Below, in pieces: positions 1-7,320 of a DNA stretch of 57,629 nucleotides. Under the pieces are notes generated by a model, which was given only the letters and a program-made list of their open reading frames with translations, made no database searches and was not told where the DNA came from. Positions within the stretch are counted from its first letter, which is position 1. The number at the start of each line of letters is the position of its first letter. The translations under genes and the position numbers were made by a program. The DNA comes from Bacteroidales bacterium (GTDB lineage: Bacteria > Bacteroidota > Bacteroidia > Bacteroidales > Azobacteroidaceae): the NCBI GenBank assembly GCA_003851245.1, contig BHEP01000013.1, forward strand, positions 1 through 57,629, written 5' to 3'.

Positions 1-75
1 AGCAAGTGGTATCAAAAAGAAACTTTTAATGAGGCTATTTTTAAAGAAAATATGATTTCTGTGATAAAGATTTAA
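1..75 (+). CDS. 3' end of an upstream gene (partial, unknown)
   Basis: The first 25 codons of frame 1 are open and end in TAA at 73-75, reading SKWYQKETFNEAI and onwards. The composition looks like real protein and the stop is followed 10 nt later by a promoter-like box for exbB, so this is probably the tail of a gene that starts outside the window. There is too little to assign a family. A chance open frame of this length is quite possible. Confidence 0.4.
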   Translation, partial: SKWYQKETFNEAIFKENMISVIKI

Positions 76-85
76 ATATTTAATT

Positions 86-93
86 TACATTTG
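86..93 (+). promoter_or_regulatory. Bacteroidetes -7 box upstream of exbB
   Basis: TACATTTG matches the Bacteroidetes -7 consensus TAnnTTTG. No clear TTTG is seen at -33. Transcription would start near position 98, giving a leader of about 90 nt for the exbB-exbD-exbD-tonB operon. Confidence 0.5.
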
Positions 94-187
94 CAGAATA
101 TAATAGTCTGATGAGATGAAAAGCTAAAAAAACAAGAACAAAGGAACAAAAATAAATTATTAACTTTTAACAAACACAAAATTTTTT

Positions 188-1015
188 ATGGGAACAAGCA
201 ATTCAAAGAAAAGAGAAGGCAAAAGAACACGTGGATTCTCTGCAAGTATTGTAGTAGTGGGCTGTTTTATTTTAGCACTACTTTTTTTCAATTTCGTATT
301 GGGTAATCCAGCAAACTTTGTTGACAACGACCCAGCAAATCACCCACTACCTAACAATTATTTAGGAACAATTCATAAGGGAGGTCCAGTAGTATGTATC
401 GTTATTACTCTTCTTATGACAACATTTGCATTGAGTATCGAACGTGGTTTTGCTATATCTAAAGCTAAGGGCAAAGGCGACTTGATTAACTTCGTTTATG
501 ATGTAAACAAATGTCTTCAAGCAAGTGATATTAAGGGAGCAGAAGCTCTTTGTGACGAGCAAAAAGGCTCGGTAGCGAGTATCGTTCTTGCAGGATTGAA
601 AAAGTATTCAGATATGGAAACTACCACTGAAATCATTTCAAAAGAGCAAAAATTACTAAATATTCAGAAGGAAATGGAAGTTGCTACTTCCTTAGAGCTT
701 CCTACTATGGAGCAAAACCTTCCAGTAATTGCAGCGATTACTACCCTAGGTACGCTTTTTGGTCTTTTGGGAACGGTTATCGGTATGATTCGCTCGTTTG
801 CTGCTTTGGCAAATGCAGGATCTCCCGACTCAGTAGCATTGGCAACAGGTATCTCCGAAGCACTTGTAAATACATCATTGGGTATAGCCACAGGAGCAGC
901 AGCTATTATCTCTTACAGTTTCTTTACTGGCAAGATTGATAATATGACTTATGCAATCGATGAGATGGGTTTTGCAATTGTACAAACTTATGCAGCAAAG
1001 CATAAAAATAATTAA
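188..1015 (+). CDS. exbB: MotA/TolQ/ExbB proton channel family protein
   Basis: Inner-membrane proton-channel subunit that, with ExbD, uses the proton motive force to drive TonB-dependent outer-membrane transport. Seen: 275 aa; a basic N-terminus, membrane segments near residues 20-39 and 66-84, a cytoplasmic stretch at 88-175, and two C-terminal segments at about 178-202 and 226-247. The GTVIGMI motif (195-201) is typical of the MotA/TolQ/ExbB channel domain. Length and the extra N-terminal segment fit the Bacteroidetes form. It is first in an operon with two exbD genes and tonB, with an intergenic gap of only 10 nt to the next gene. The family is clear; whether it serves TonB rather than a Tol or gliding function is inferred from the neighbouring tonB. 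Confidence 0.93.
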   Translation: MGTSNSKKREGKRTRGFSASIVVVGCFILALLFFNFVLGNPANFVDNDPANHPLPNNYLGTIHKGGPVVCIVITLLMTTFALSIERGFAISKAKGKGDLINFVYDVNKCLQASDIKGAEALCDEQKGSVASIVLAGLKKYSDMETTTEIISKEQKLLNIQKEMEVATSLELPTMEQNLPVIAAITTLGTLFGLLGTVIGMIRSFAALANAGSPDSVALATGISEALVNTSLGIATGAAAIISYSFFTGKIDNMTYAIDEMGFAIVQTYAAKHKNN

Positions 1016-1025
1016 AAGGTAACAA

Positions 1026-1646
1026 ATGTCAAAAGTAAAAGTCAAAAGGAAGAGTACATGGATCGACATGACGGCGATGAGTGATGTAACCGTACTTTTG
1101 CTTACCTTTTTTATGCTTACCTCAACTTTTATCAAAAAAGAACCTGTGCAGGTGGTAACGCCAAGCTCGGTTTCTGAAATAAAAATTCCTGAACAAAATG
1201 TTCTTTCAATATTGATAGAACCCGAAGGCAAGGTTTTTATGGCTCTTGATAGGCCTGATGATATGAGAAGCGTATTAAGAAGGGTAGGTGAAGATTATGG
1301 TATCACTTTCACCCCAGAAGAATTGTATCAGTTTAGTATGATGCCCTCTTTTGGAATGCCTATAGCCGACACAAAAAATTTCCTCGCAATGGGCTCTGAA
1401 CAGCAAGATGACGTCTTGAAAACAATGGGTATACCCACGGTTGCAAAAGATTCTGTCGATAGCGAGTTCAAACGCTGGGTAAGATATTCAAGAGATTCAA
1501 ATCCCGATCTTCTGATAGCTATTAAAGCGGATGCAAAAACGCCTTATAGCATAATCAAAAGTGTGATGGGATCTTTGCAAGATTTGCGTGAAAATAGGTA
1601 CAACTTAATCACCAGTTTGAAGGGTGGTTCCACCGAAGAACATTAA
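1026..1646 (+). CDS. exbD: ExbD/TolR family biopolymer transport protein (first copy)
   Basis: Partner of ExbB in the proton-driven TonB motor. Seen: 206 aa; short basic N-terminus, one membrane helix at about 20-34 beginning with Asp20 in a SDVTVLLLTFFM context, the position of the proton-carrying Asp of ExbD (Asp25 in E. coli), then a periplasmic domain. It is longer than the roughly 140-aa E. coli protein because of an insertion at about 75-140, a feature common in Bacteroidetes homologues. It lies 10 nt after exbB and 32 nt before a second, different exbD. The two ExbD proteins probably form mixed dimers in the motor; that is inference. Confidence 0.92.
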   Translation: MSKVKVKRKSTWIDMTAMSDVTVLLLTFFMLTSTFIKKEPVQVVTPSSVSEIKIPEQNVLSILIEPEGKVFMALDRPDDMRSVLRRVGEDYGITFTPEELYQFSMMPSFGMPIADTKNFLAMGSEQQDDVLKTMGIPTVAKDSVDSEFKRWVRYSRDSNPDLLIAIKADAKTPYSIIKSVMGSLQDLRENRYNLITSLKGGSTEEH

Positions 1647-1678
1647 TTTGAGTATTTAATTCTTAAACAAACAAAAAA

Positions 1679-2320
1679 ATGGCATCAGTAAATACTGGAG
1701 GTGGAGAAAAGAAAAAAGGAAAACAAAAGAAGATAGAGCTGCGGGTAGATTTTACTCCCATGGTTGATATGAATATGTTATTAATAACATTCTTTATGTT
1801 TTGTACCTCTTTAAGTACACCTCAAACGATGGAGATAAATATGCCATCGAAAGATAAAATTACAGAAGAACAGCAAACAGAAGTAAGAGCATCCAATGCA
1901 ATTACTCTTCTGTTGGGAGCGGAGGATAAACTGTATTATTATGCAGGACTACCCAATTACGAAGATCCCAACTCTCTCATCGAAACAAATTATGCAAGTG
2001 ACGGATTTCGTGAAGTTCTTTTGGCAAAAAATGCCAAAGTTCATGGTGAAATGATGGAACTTAAAAAACAGAAATTAAATCATGAGATTTCGGACGAAGA
2101 ATTTAGGACACAATCTATTGAAATTAAGAAGGATAAGACAGCACCCATAGTGATGATTAAGCCTTCGGACGACTCTTCTTATAGAAATCTGATTGATGCA
2201 CTTGATGAAATGCAAATTTGTAATGTGGGCGTCTATGCGATTGTCGATATTGCCGAAGGAGATCAATTCTTGCTTGATTTGAAGACTGGAAAAATATCTT
2301 TGGATAGTGTTGGTAATTAA
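1679..2320 (+). CDS. exbD: ExbD/TolR family biopolymer transport protein (second copy)
   Basis: Second ExbD of the same operon, 213 aa. Seen: a lysine-rich N-terminus (10-19), the motif DFTPMVDMNMLLITFFMF at about 24-41 with Asp30 as the likely proton carrier, one membrane helix, and a periplasmic domain with an insertion at about 75-145. It is clearly diverged from the first copy, so this is not a recent tandem duplication. Paired exbD genes are a known arrangement in Bacteroidetes. The next gene is tonB, 30 nt downstream. Function is well supported; the division of labour between the two copies is unknown. Confidence 0.92.
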   Translation: MASVNTGGGEKKKGKQKKIELRVDFTPMVDMNMLLITFFMFCTSLSTPQTMEINMPSKDKITEEQQTEVRASNAITLLLGAEDKLYYYAGLPNYEDPNSLIETNYASDGFREVLLAKNAKVHGEMMELKKQKLNHEISDEEFRTQSIEIKKDKTAPIVMIKPSDDSSYRNLIDALDEMQICNVGVYAIVDIAEGDQFLLDLKTGKISLDSVGN

Positions 2321-2350
2321 GCATAAGTAAAATAATTACAATTTAAAATT

Positions 2351-3184
2351 ATGGCAAGAGGTATAGATTTAACATCTGCGGCATGGGTAGATTTGATATT
2401 TGAGGGAAAAAATAAAAAATATGGAGCTTATGTGCTCCGAGAGGAGTCTTCCAAAAGACATATGGCGGCAATGATTATCGTTATCTTTGTGGTTGTTTTG
2501 GCAGTCTTATTGCCCCTTTTGATAAGTGCCGTAGTGCCCGAAAGAGACGAGAAAATTATCGAAATAGGACCTGTAGAGCTCTCTAATTTAGATGCTAAGG
2601 ATCAGGTAAAAGAGGAAAATATAATTGCAAAATTAGAAGTTCCACCTCCCCCTGTATTGAATGCGTCTATAAAGTTTACTCCCCCAGTAATTAAAAAAGA
2701 TGAAGAGGTAGCCGACGACTCTCAGATTGCAACTCAAGATGAGTTGACAGACACTAGGGTAGCCATTTCTGTGGCAACAGTAGAAGGAGTTATGGATGGT
2801 TCGGGAGTTGATATTGCAACTTTGGAAGATAATAAGGTTGTGGTCGCAGCCCCTGTAGTGAAAGACGAAATCTTCAATCACGTAGAGCAGATGCCTACCT
2901 TCCCTGGAGGAGAAAGAGAAATGCTGAAATTTTTATCTGACAATATGAAATATCCTGTTATTGCACAAGAGCAAGGTATTTCTGGTTCGGTTATATTGCG
3001 ATTTGTTGTTGGTACTGATGGTTCTGTAAAGGACGTCACGATACAAAGATCTCTGGATCCTAGTTGTGATAAGGAAGCTGTACGTGTAGTAAGATCAATG
3101 CCAAAATGGGTTCCAGGAAAGCAAAATGGCCGTCCAGTATTGGTGTATTTTACTCTGCCCGTTCGTTTTAGGCTAGCTAACTAA
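2351..3184 (+). CDS. tonB: TonB family energy transducer
   Basis: Periplasm-spanning protein that passes energy from ExbB/ExbD to TonB-dependent receptors, for example SusC proteins. Seen: 277 aa; a Bacteroidetes-type cytoplasmic N-terminus with the KYGAY motif near residue 23, one membrane anchor at about 38-60, a proline-containing linker with PPPP near 95, and a C-terminal TonB domain at about 190-276 with the recognisable run PVIAQEQGISGSV and a final TLPVRF. The gene sits directly after the two exbD genes and only 6 nt before a small membrane-protein gene. Identification is confident. Confidence 0.93.
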   Translation: MARGIDLTSAAWVDLIFEGKNKKYGAYVLREESSKRHMAAMIIVIFVVVLAVLLPLLISAVVPERDEKIIEIGPVELSNLDAKDQVKEENIIAKLEVPPPPVLNASIKFTPPVIKKDEEVADDSQIATQDELTDTRVAISVATVEGVMDGSGVDIATLEDNKVVVAAPVVKDEIFNHVEQMPTFPGGEREMLKFLSDNMKYPVIAQEQGISGSVILRFVVGTDGSVKDVTIQRSLDPSCDKEAVRVVRSMPKWVPGKQNGRPVLVYFTLPVRFRLAN

Positions 3185-3190
3185 ACAGAA

Positions 3191-3412
3191 ATGGAAAGAG
3201 ACGAAAAGACTACAGCTGGCAAACTAAGTATGTACATCTTTGAGTGTACCATGGCAGTTGCGTATATCTGTTTTGCCTGCGCCTTATTTTTCACCAGTTT
3301 TTTGGAAGAAAATATTAGCGGGACTACGCGGATTTCTCTAGCCTGTGTTTTGACAGCCTACGGTATTTTTCGTATCTATAGAGCTTTTAAAAAATCATCT
3401 CCCAGCAAATAG
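3191..3412 (+). CDS. small two-helix membrane protein downstream of tonB
   Basis: 73 aa, function not recognised. Seen: a charged N-terminus, two probable membrane helices at about 15-37 and 45-62, and a basic C-terminal tail (RIYRAFKK). It begins 6 nt after the tonB stop, so it is almost certainly co-transcribed and translated with the TonB motor genes, and it is the last gene before a strong terminator. Position suggests an accessory or assembly factor of the ExbBD-TonB complex; nothing in the sequence proves it. Confidence 0.7.
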   Translation: MERDEKTTAGKLSMYIFECTMAVAYICFACALFFTSFLEENISGTTRISLACVLTAYGIFRIYRAFKKSSPSK

Positions 3413-3456
3413 GTTTAAACCTATTTGGCTAAGAACGATTTTTTAAAAATATTTAA

Positions 3457-3508
3457 AATGAATAATAAATAATTGCCTCAAGGCGATTATTTATTATTCA
3501 TTTTTTTG
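3457..3508 (+). terminator. strong intrinsic terminator after the tonB operon
   Basis: A 22-bp near-perfect inverted repeat (3457-3478 with 3481-3502, one G:U pair) around a minimal loop is followed by a run of T. It separates the tonB operon from the PstS-like gene, whose -7 box begins only a few bases later. Confidence 0.8.
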
Positions 3509-3510
3509 TT

Positions 3511-3518
3511 TATCTTTG
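3511..3518 (+). promoter_or_regulatory. -7 box for the PstS-like gene
   Basis: TATCTTTG fits TAnnTTTG and lies directly after the terminator. No -33 TTTG at the right distance is present because the terminator arm occupies that position. The predicted leader is about 43 nt. Confidence 0.5.
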
Positions 3519-3565
3519 TCATTGTATACGAAAGAAAAGTTTTATAGATTTTAGAAGTTCTGCTT

Positions 3566-4528
3566 ATGAAAAATTTATTTGTCTCCATTGTGTTCATTTT
3601 TAGCTTCCTTGTTTTCTTTGCTTGCAATGATAAGCCCAAGAATCTAAAGTGGCAAGACACACCCACTACGGGAGTTATTCCGATTGCTTGCGATCAGTGT
3701 TTTGAGCCCATTATTAATGAAGAGATTGTTGTTTTTGAGTCTATTTACAATCAGTCAGGTATTATGGCGGACTACCAAAGTGAGGTAGAGTCTATTCGTC
3801 TGTTGATGGCCGACAGTGTTCGTTTGGCAGTTGTTACTCGCAAGTTGAGTGAGGAAGAAAATGCCTTTTTGGTGGCTAAAAATAGAATTGTTAAGAGCAT
3901 AAAAATAGCCCAAGATGGGGTGGCTGTAATTGTGCACAAAGACAATCCCGATTCTATAATAAGTGTGCATACACTCAAAAAAATACTTACAGGCGAGATC
4001 ACAAAGTGGTCGCAAATTAATCCCAAATCTAACCTGGGCGATATTACAGTTATGTTCGACAATCCCAATTCTAGCACTATTCGTTTTGCTCTCGATTCAA
4101 TTTGCAGGGGCGAGCTCTTGTCGGAAGGTCTGTTTGCACAAAAAAACAATCAGGAAGTTTTAGACAGAGTAGCCTCTATTGAGGGCTCTCTAGGTATTAT
4201 TGGAGTCAATTGGGTGAGTGATGATAGGGATACCACCAATATGACTTTTATGGAAAAGATAAAGGTGATGGCAGTAAGCAAATTTCCTGAAGCCGATTAT
4301 TACAATAGCTATAAGCCCTACCAAGCATATATTGCATTGGGCGACTATCCCATGGTGAGGGATGTATATGTTCTTCTCAATGACCCTCGTGGGGGCTTGT
4401 CTACAGGTTTTGCCACTTTTTTGGCAAGTGATAGGGGGCAGCGAATTATCTTGAAGTCGGGTTTGTTTCCAGCTACCCAGCCGGTTAATCTGGTTCAGAT
4501 AAAAAATGAGTCGATAAGAAAAAGGTGA
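3566..4528 (+). CDS. PstS-like periplasmic substrate-binding lipoprotein
   Basis: 320 aa, resembles the phosphate-binding proteins of PstS type (PBP-like superfamily). Seen: a lipoprotein signal ending in FFAC with Cys20 as lipidation site; a type II binding-protein body with the characteristic runs VHTLKKILTGEITKW (about 134-148) and SIEGSLGIIGV (about 206-216). No pstC, pstA or pstB permease genes are adjacent, so it may not feed an ABC importer. It lies between the tonB operon and a TPR gene, an arrangement I recall from other Bacteroidales. It has its own promoter box. Phosphate as ligand is inferred from family only; a sensor or scaffold role linked to the TonB system is possible. Confidence 0.8.
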   Translation: MKNLFVSIVFIFSFLVFFACNDKPKNLKWQDTPTTGVIPIACDQCFEPIINEEIVVFESIYNQSGIMADYQSEVESIRLLMADSVRLAVVTRKLSEEENAFLVAKNRIVKSIKIAQDGVAVIVHKDNPDSIISVHTLKKILTGEITKWSQINPKSNLGDITVMFDNPNSSTIRFALDSICRGELLSEGLFAQKNNQEVLDRVASIEGSLGIIGVNWVSDDRDTTNMTFMEKIKVMAVSKFPEADYYNSYKPYQAYIALGDYPMVRDVYVLLNDPRGGLSTGFATFLASDRGQRIILKSGLFPATQPVNLVQIKNESIRKR

Positions 4529-4557
4529 GTTAAAACAATTCAAAATTAATTTATAGT

Positions 4558-6201
4558 ATGAAAATCAGTAAGAAAAAATTATTCTCTACACTTGCTCTCA
4601 GCTATTTTTGTGTTTGCGGAGTTTCGGCTCAAGGCATGGAAAAGGGTATTGAGTATTTCAGAGCCGAACTATTTGATGCGGCAAAAATGTATTTCTATCA
4701 GCATGAGCATACGGTGGGTGTAGGTGAGGGGCAAGCCGAACTTTATTTTTATCTTGGCGAATCTCACGCTGCCACAGAGCAAACCGACTCCGCCATATTT
4801 TACTATCAGAAGGCAGTAGCGGCAGATCCAGAATATTCTTATGCCTATATAGCTGAGGGTAAATTGGCATTGCAAAAGCAAGACTCCCAGTCGGCGCAAA
4901 AGCTTTTTGCAAGAGCTACTCGTTCGGACAAGAAAAATCCTCAGATATACACCTCTGTAGCCCAGGCTTATATTGCAGTAAAAGAATATGCCTTGGCAGA
5001 AGAAGCCTTGAGTAAGGCGAGGAAGGTTGATAGGAAGTTTTCGGGTATTTTTGTTGCCGAAGGTGATGCCTTGATGCAGCAAGGCAAGGTTGGCGAGGCT
5101 TGTTCGCGATATGAGAATGCCATTCTTTATGACAAAAACGACAAGGTGGCATATCTTAAAGAAGCAAGGGTGTATAAAAATATTGAACCCCAACTATCTC
5201 TCGACATCTTGGATAGATTGATTCAGGTAGATCCTGATTATATTCCTGCTTATGCAGAAATTGGTGAGATCAACTATGCCCGCGGATATTATGTAGATGC
5301 AATAAATGCTTATGCAAAGTTTATTGAAATACCTGGAGTACCCCTCAAGCACCAGATAAATTATGCTTCTTTATTGTATTTCACCAAGGAATATGATAAA
5401 TCATTGGAGCAGATAAAAATAATATTGGTTCATGAGCCCGACAATGTAGTTATGCACCGCCTGCAGGCTTATAATAATTACGAGTTGAAAAATTATGAAT
5501 TGGGTCTTCAAGAAATTGAGCATTTCTTTGCCATCACTCCCGAAGATCAGGTGATTACCCTAGATTTTATTACTTATGGTCGCCTCTTGGAAAAGAATAA
5601 AAAGGCAGACTTGGCAGTGATGAATCTTAAAAAAGCCTTAACCTTAGACGATAGTAAGCTTGAAATATACAAGGAAATTGCAATTGCCTACAGCACCTTG
5701 GGCAATTATGTTGAGACTGTAAGTTTTTACAAGCAATATTTTGCTAAAGATGAAAATGCTCCTTTGGGAGATATTTTTAATGCTGGAATTGCCAGTTATA
5801 ACGCCGCTAACCAGCAAGGGAGCAATGAGGAGCCTATTGCCTTAGATAGTACCTTGCGACTAGAATATCTCAATCTTGCTGATGACTTTTTCTCTCAAGT
5901 AGTAGAACGGTCGCCAGATACTTATTTGGGCTATTTCTGGAGAGCTCGCTGCCAGTCGGCAATCGACTTAGATACAAGCTTGGGCTTGGCAAAACCTTAT
6001 TACGATGAGGCGGTTGAAAAAATGGAGGCAAATAATGCTGACAATAGGAGGGATAAGGATCTTATAGAAGCCTATAGCTATTTGGGTTACTATTTCTATC
6101 TAAATGGCGATATGGATAGTTCGAAAGACCGATGGAGAAAAATCTTGGAAAAAGATCCTGACAACGCAGTAGCAAAACAGGCTTTAGACGGTTTGAAATA
6201 A
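4558..6201 (+). CDS. secreted tetratricopeptide-repeat (TPR) protein
   Basis: 547 aa with an N-terminal signal peptide (1 to about 25, ending VSAQ), followed by tandem TPR units over nearly the whole length, for example near residues 60-130, 145-200, 225-290 and 340-400, with repeated small-large-hydrophobic patterns such as AYxxxGEIxYARGYYxDAI. A last TPR-like unit is at about 500-545. It starts 29 nt after the PstS-like gene and probably shares its transcript; a terminator follows. TPR proteins act as protein-protein scaffolds, here in the periplasm. The partner is unknown; the TonB motor or the PstS-like lipoprotein are candidates by position. Confidence 0.85.
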   Translation: MKISKKKLFSTLALSYFCVCGVSAQGMEKGIEYFRAELFDAAKMYFYQHEHTVGVGEGQAELYFYLGESHAATEQTDSAIFYYQKAVAADPEYSYAYIAEGKLALQKQDSQSAQKLFARATRSDKKNPQIYTSVAQAYIAVKEYALAEEALSKARKVDRKFSGIFVAEGDALMQQGKVGEACSRYENAILYDKNDKVAYLKEARVYKNIEPQLSLDILDRLIQVDPDYIPAYAEIGEINYARGYYVDAINAYAKFIEIPGVPLKHQINYASLLYFTKEYDKSLEQIKIILVHEPDNVVMHRLQAYNNYELKNYELGLQEIEHFFAITPEDQVITLDFITYGRLLEKNKKADLAVMNLKKALTLDDSKLEIYKEIAIAYSTLGNYVETVSFYKQYFAKDENAPLGDIFNAGIASYNAANQQGSNEEPIALDSTLRLEYLNLADDFFSQVVERSPDTYLGYFWRARCQSAIDLDTSLGLAKPYYDEAVEKMEANNADNRRDKDLIEAYSYLGYYFYLNGDMDSSKDRWRKILEKDPDNAVAKQALDGLK

Positions 6202-6240
6202 ATTCTACAATATAGTATTTGATTACTTAATACTTACTAA

Positions 6241-6271
6241 AAAGCGGACTGTTGATAGCAGTCCGTTTTTT
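6241..6271 (+). terminator. intrinsic terminator after the TPR gene
   Basis: A 7-bp stem CGGACTG/CAGTCCG (6245-6251 with 6259-6265) and a six-T tail. The stem can be extended by A:T pairs. It closes the transcript before the nitroreductase gene. Confidence 0.8.
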
Positions 6272-6291
6272 AGTTTATATATCATATAAAA

Positions 6292-6918
6292 ATGAGCTTA
6301 CTAAAACAACTACAATGGCGCTATGCAGCCAAGAGAATGAATGGACAAGAAGTTCCAAAAGACAAGATGGAAATAATTTTGGAAAGCATACGTTTGGCAC
6401 CAACATCAATGGGCCTACAAGCCTTTCATGTGTTCGTTGTCAGTGACGAACAAACAAAAACTATGATCTACGAAAAATCTTGTCGGCAGAATCAAATCAA
6501 GGAGGCCTCTCATATACTCATATTTGCCGCAAACACAACAATTAGCTGGCAGCAAGTGGATAGCTATCTGGAAAATATAGCCACAATTAGGAATGTGGAT
6601 ATGGAATCGCTTCAAGATTTTAGAACATACTTTTCCCCTATAATTTCTAAGAGTCCTGAAAAACAATTTATTTGGACAAGTCGGCAAACATATATTGCCT
6701 TAGCTTATGCCACAATTGCAGCCGCTCACGAATCTGTAGATGCCACTCCTATAGAAGGTTTTAAGATTGAAGCTTTAGATGAGCTATTGTCATTAAAAGA
6801 AAAAGGACTGAGCGCTGTAAGCATCTTAGCTTTGGGCTATAGGGACCAAGAAAATGACTATTTGACAAATGCAAAAAAAGTTAGAAAAAATAAAGAGGAG
6901 TTATTCACTGCTATCTGA
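6292..6918 (+). CDS. nitroreductase family protein (FMN-dependent NAD(P)H oxidoreductase)
   Basis: 208 aa, the usual length of NfsB-type nitroreductases. Seen: an N-terminal basic patch with the FMN phosphate-contacting residues (RYAAKRM, about 10-16), the motif LAPTSMGLQAFHVFVV (about 35-50), and a C-terminal VSILALGYRDQEND run. The expected reaction is two-electron reduction of quinones, nitro compounds or other acceptors by NAD(P)H with a bound FMN. A terminator precedes it and cydAB follows in the same direction with its own promoter box, so it is probably transcribed alone. The physiological substrate cannot be told. Confidence 0.88.
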   Translation: MSLLKQLQWRYAAKRMNGQEVPKDKMEIILESIRLAPTSMGLQAFHVFVVSDEQTKTMIYEKSCRQNQIKEASHILIFAANTTISWQQVDSYLENIATIRNVDMESLQDFRTYFSPIISKSPEKQFIWTSRQTYIALAYATIAAAHESVDATPIEGFKIEALDELLSLKEKGLSAVSILALGYRDQENDYLTNAKKVRKNKEELFTAI

Positions 6919-6972
6919 GTGAAAGAATAAGCTCCGAGAAGCCTTTTTTTCATGTTAAAATTCACATTAAAA

Positions 6973-7004
6973 TTTAGTTTTTTAATAATATTATTATATC
7001 TTTG
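6973..7004 (+). promoter_or_regulatory. promoter for DUF4492-cydAB
   Basis: TATCTTTG at 6997-7004 matches the Bacteroidetes -7 box, and TTTA at 6973-6976 (3 of 4 bases of TTTG) lies 20 nt upstream. The leader to the DUF4492 start is about 50 nt. Confidence 0.55.
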
Positions 7005-7058
7005 CAGGGGTAGACTATTAATCAAAATTATTACATCTAATTATTATACTTAATCAAG

Positions 7059-7280
7059 ATGGGAAACATCAAAAATTTTTCAGATTTTATGGGCCTCTAT
7101 GTCGAAGGATTTAAAAAAATGACTTGGGGACGGACTCTTTGGATAATTATCTTTATAAAACTTTTTATCATGTTTGCAGTACTCAAGGTATTTTTCTTCC
7201 CCAATTTCTTAAATTCCAAGGCTGACACTCCAGATCAAAAAAGCGAGTATGTTTCAAAAGAGTTGACTAACAGAAATTAA
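7059..7280 (+). CDS. DUF4492 small membrane protein, cydA neighbour
   Basis: 73 aa with one strong membrane helix at about 25-47 flanked by a basic/aromatic N-terminal half (FKKMTWGRTLW) and a polar tail. It matches the DUF4492 family as I know it: short proteins encoded just upstream of cydA in Bacteroidetes. It begins the cyd operon, 40 nt before cydA. No CydX-like gene is seen after cydB, so this protein could fill the place of the small third subunit (CydX/CydS type); that is inference from size, topology and position. The family name is moderately sure, the function is not established. Confidence 0.75.
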   Translation: MGNIKNFSDFMGLYVEGFKKMTWGRTLWIIIFIKLFIMFAVLKVFFFPNFLNSKADTPDQKSEYVSKELTNRN

Positions 7281-7320
7281 AAAACATATTTTTAAATTAT
7301 TAACCAAAAAAAAGTAAAAA

